DNA of 64,000 nt from Sphingomicrobium sp. (GTDB lineage: Bacteria > Pseudomonadota > Alphaproteobacteria > Sphingomonadales > Sphingomonadaceae): NCBI GenBank assembly GCA_030447545.1, contig JAUJOV010000007.1, forward strand, positions 17,486 through 81,485, read 5' to 3'. The notes under the pieces are model-generated. The model saw only the letters and a program-made list of their open reading frames with translations, did no database searches and was not told the origin of the DNA. Made by a program: the position numbers and the translations under genes. Shown here in pieces: positions 63,372-64,000 of this stretch (positions are counted from its first letter, which is position 1; each line of letters starts with the position of its first letter).

Positions 63372-64000
63372 TCATGCCATTGCTCGCACGATGGCCTCTT
63401 CGACCAGCGGATCGCCGCTCTCGATCCAGGAGGGCACAGGAAGTCCCTTTGAGCGAAGAAACTCCGGGTTGAAGAGTTTCGAGCGGTAGCGGGTGCCGTA
63501 GTCACCCAGCACCGTCACGATCCTGTGTCCAGGGCCGAGTTGCTTTGCCAGGCGCACCGCGCCAGCCACGTTGACGCCGGACGAAGGCCCCACGCAGAGC
63601 CCTTCATGTTCGAGCAGGTCAAAAACGATCGGAATCGCTTCATCGTCAGGTATCTGAAAACATGCGTCGGGCGTGAAGCCCTCCAGGTTCGCAGTCACCC
63701 GACCCTGACCAATACCCTCAGTGATCGAAGAGCCTTCTGCTCTAAGCTCACCCGTCGTGTAGTAGCTGAAAAGAGCTGCACCCATCGGATCGGCGAGCGC
63801 GATGGCTATGTTCTGATCACGCTCCTTTAGTACCATTCCGACGCCGGCGAGGGTTCCGCCAGTGCCGACCGCAGCGACGAAGCCGTCGATCCTGCCTCCG
63901 GTCTGCTCCCAGATCTCCGGGCCGGTGGTCTCGATATGCGCCCGCCGGTTCGCTACATTGTCGAACTGGTTCGCCCACATGGCCCCTTTTGCATTGCACT
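63372..64000 (-). CDS. cysK: Cysteine synthase family PLP enzyme, C-terminal part
   Basis: O-acetylserine sulfhydrylase-like. MWANQFDNVANRRAHIETTGPEIWEQ, FVAAVGTGGTLAGVGM (PLP-phosphate loop), then EGLCVGPSSGVNVAGAVRLAK and LFNPEFLRSKGLP. The PLP Lys lies outside the window. Runs off the right edge; an in-frame Met at 63980 is internal. Its 3' end is 137 nt from the prx start, same strand. It could also be a cystathionine beta-synthase-like paralogue; the core sequence favours the CysK group. Confidence 0.88.
   Translation of the reverse strand, partial: CNAKGAMWANQFDNVANRRAHIETTGPEIWEQTGGRIDGFVAAVGTGGTLAGVGMVLKERDQNIAIALADPMGAALFSYYTTGELRAEGSSITEGIGQGRVTANLEGFTPDACFQIPDDEAIPIVFDLLEHEGLCVGPSSGVNVAGAVRLAKQLGPGHRIVTVLGDYGTRYRSKLFNPEFLRSKGLPVPSWIESGDPLVEEAIVRAMA

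Overview
The window is a high-G+C alphaproteobacterial chromosome segment that most resembles Sphingomonadales. The grounds are the dcw cluster layout, lspA followed by a DUF3035 lipoprotein and a CtrA-like winged-helix protein, a Ku-LigD pair, and 30-bp REP-like hairpins of a sort I associate with sphingomonads. No database search was possible, so family assignments rest on motifs and overall protein pattern.

Layout, left to right. 1-4.95 kb is a leftward dcw cluster: mraZ, rsmH, ftsL-like, ftsI, and murE running off the left edge. 5.2-6.8 kb holds a DUF4350-like pair and a small lipoprotein. 6.8-9.6 kb is purL with an internal duplication. 9.6-10.4 kb is the iron-storage pair bfd and bfr. 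10.4-12.5 kb has a DUF418 membrane protein, an Hpt protein and a 27-residue membrane peptide. 12.5-19.4 kb has a der missing nearly all of its first G domain, ku and ligD (NHEJ), a penicillin-acylase family enzyme and a CHRD lipoprotein. 19.5-23.9 kb has an MFS symporter, pip, gshA-type ligase and rsmE. 24.2-26.9 kb is a rearranged ubiA and a pmbA/tldE. 26.9-32 kb has a CoA-binding protein, an Mrp/ApbC ATPase, hflK, hflC and degP. 32-38.7 kb has a hybrid histidine kinase, an NTF2-like protein, an OPT transporter, queF, a sulfurtransferase and a hypothetical. 38.8-44.4 kb has the winged-helix protein, DUF3035, lspA, ileS and ribF. 44.7-46.9 kb is rpsM-rpsK-rpoA, without the expected rplQ.

From about 47 kb the character changes. 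There are same-orientation REP-like hairpins, a 2.5-kb run of 9-bp repeats that on the minus strand encodes a highly acidic x-Asp-Glu protein followed by a good terminator, and many small hypothetical, lipoprotein and regulator genes at visibly lower G+C. From 55 to 64 kb there is a metal/sulfur stress island: CBS protein, Met-rich periplasmic protein, GH1 hydrolase, P-type Cu ATPase, SRPBCC protein, ETHE1-like persulfide dioxygenase, CueR-like regulator, 1-Cys peroxiredoxin and a cysteine synthase running off the right edge. The Met-rich gene and the Cu ATPase share the same MerR-type promoter (TTGACC, 19-bp spacer, TATCT), and the CueR-like gene overlaps the persulfide dioxygenase by ATGA. 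I infer one copper/thiol-stress circuit.

Data quality matters for any reading. Many essential genes in the first 47 kb carry one or more frameshifts. purL and ubiA contain partial near-duplicate segments, and der has lost the stretch between its two P-loops. These look more like draft-assembly error or strain chimerism than biology. Frameshifted genes are therefore given as CDS over their inferred full span. Genes beyond about 56 kb are mostly intact.
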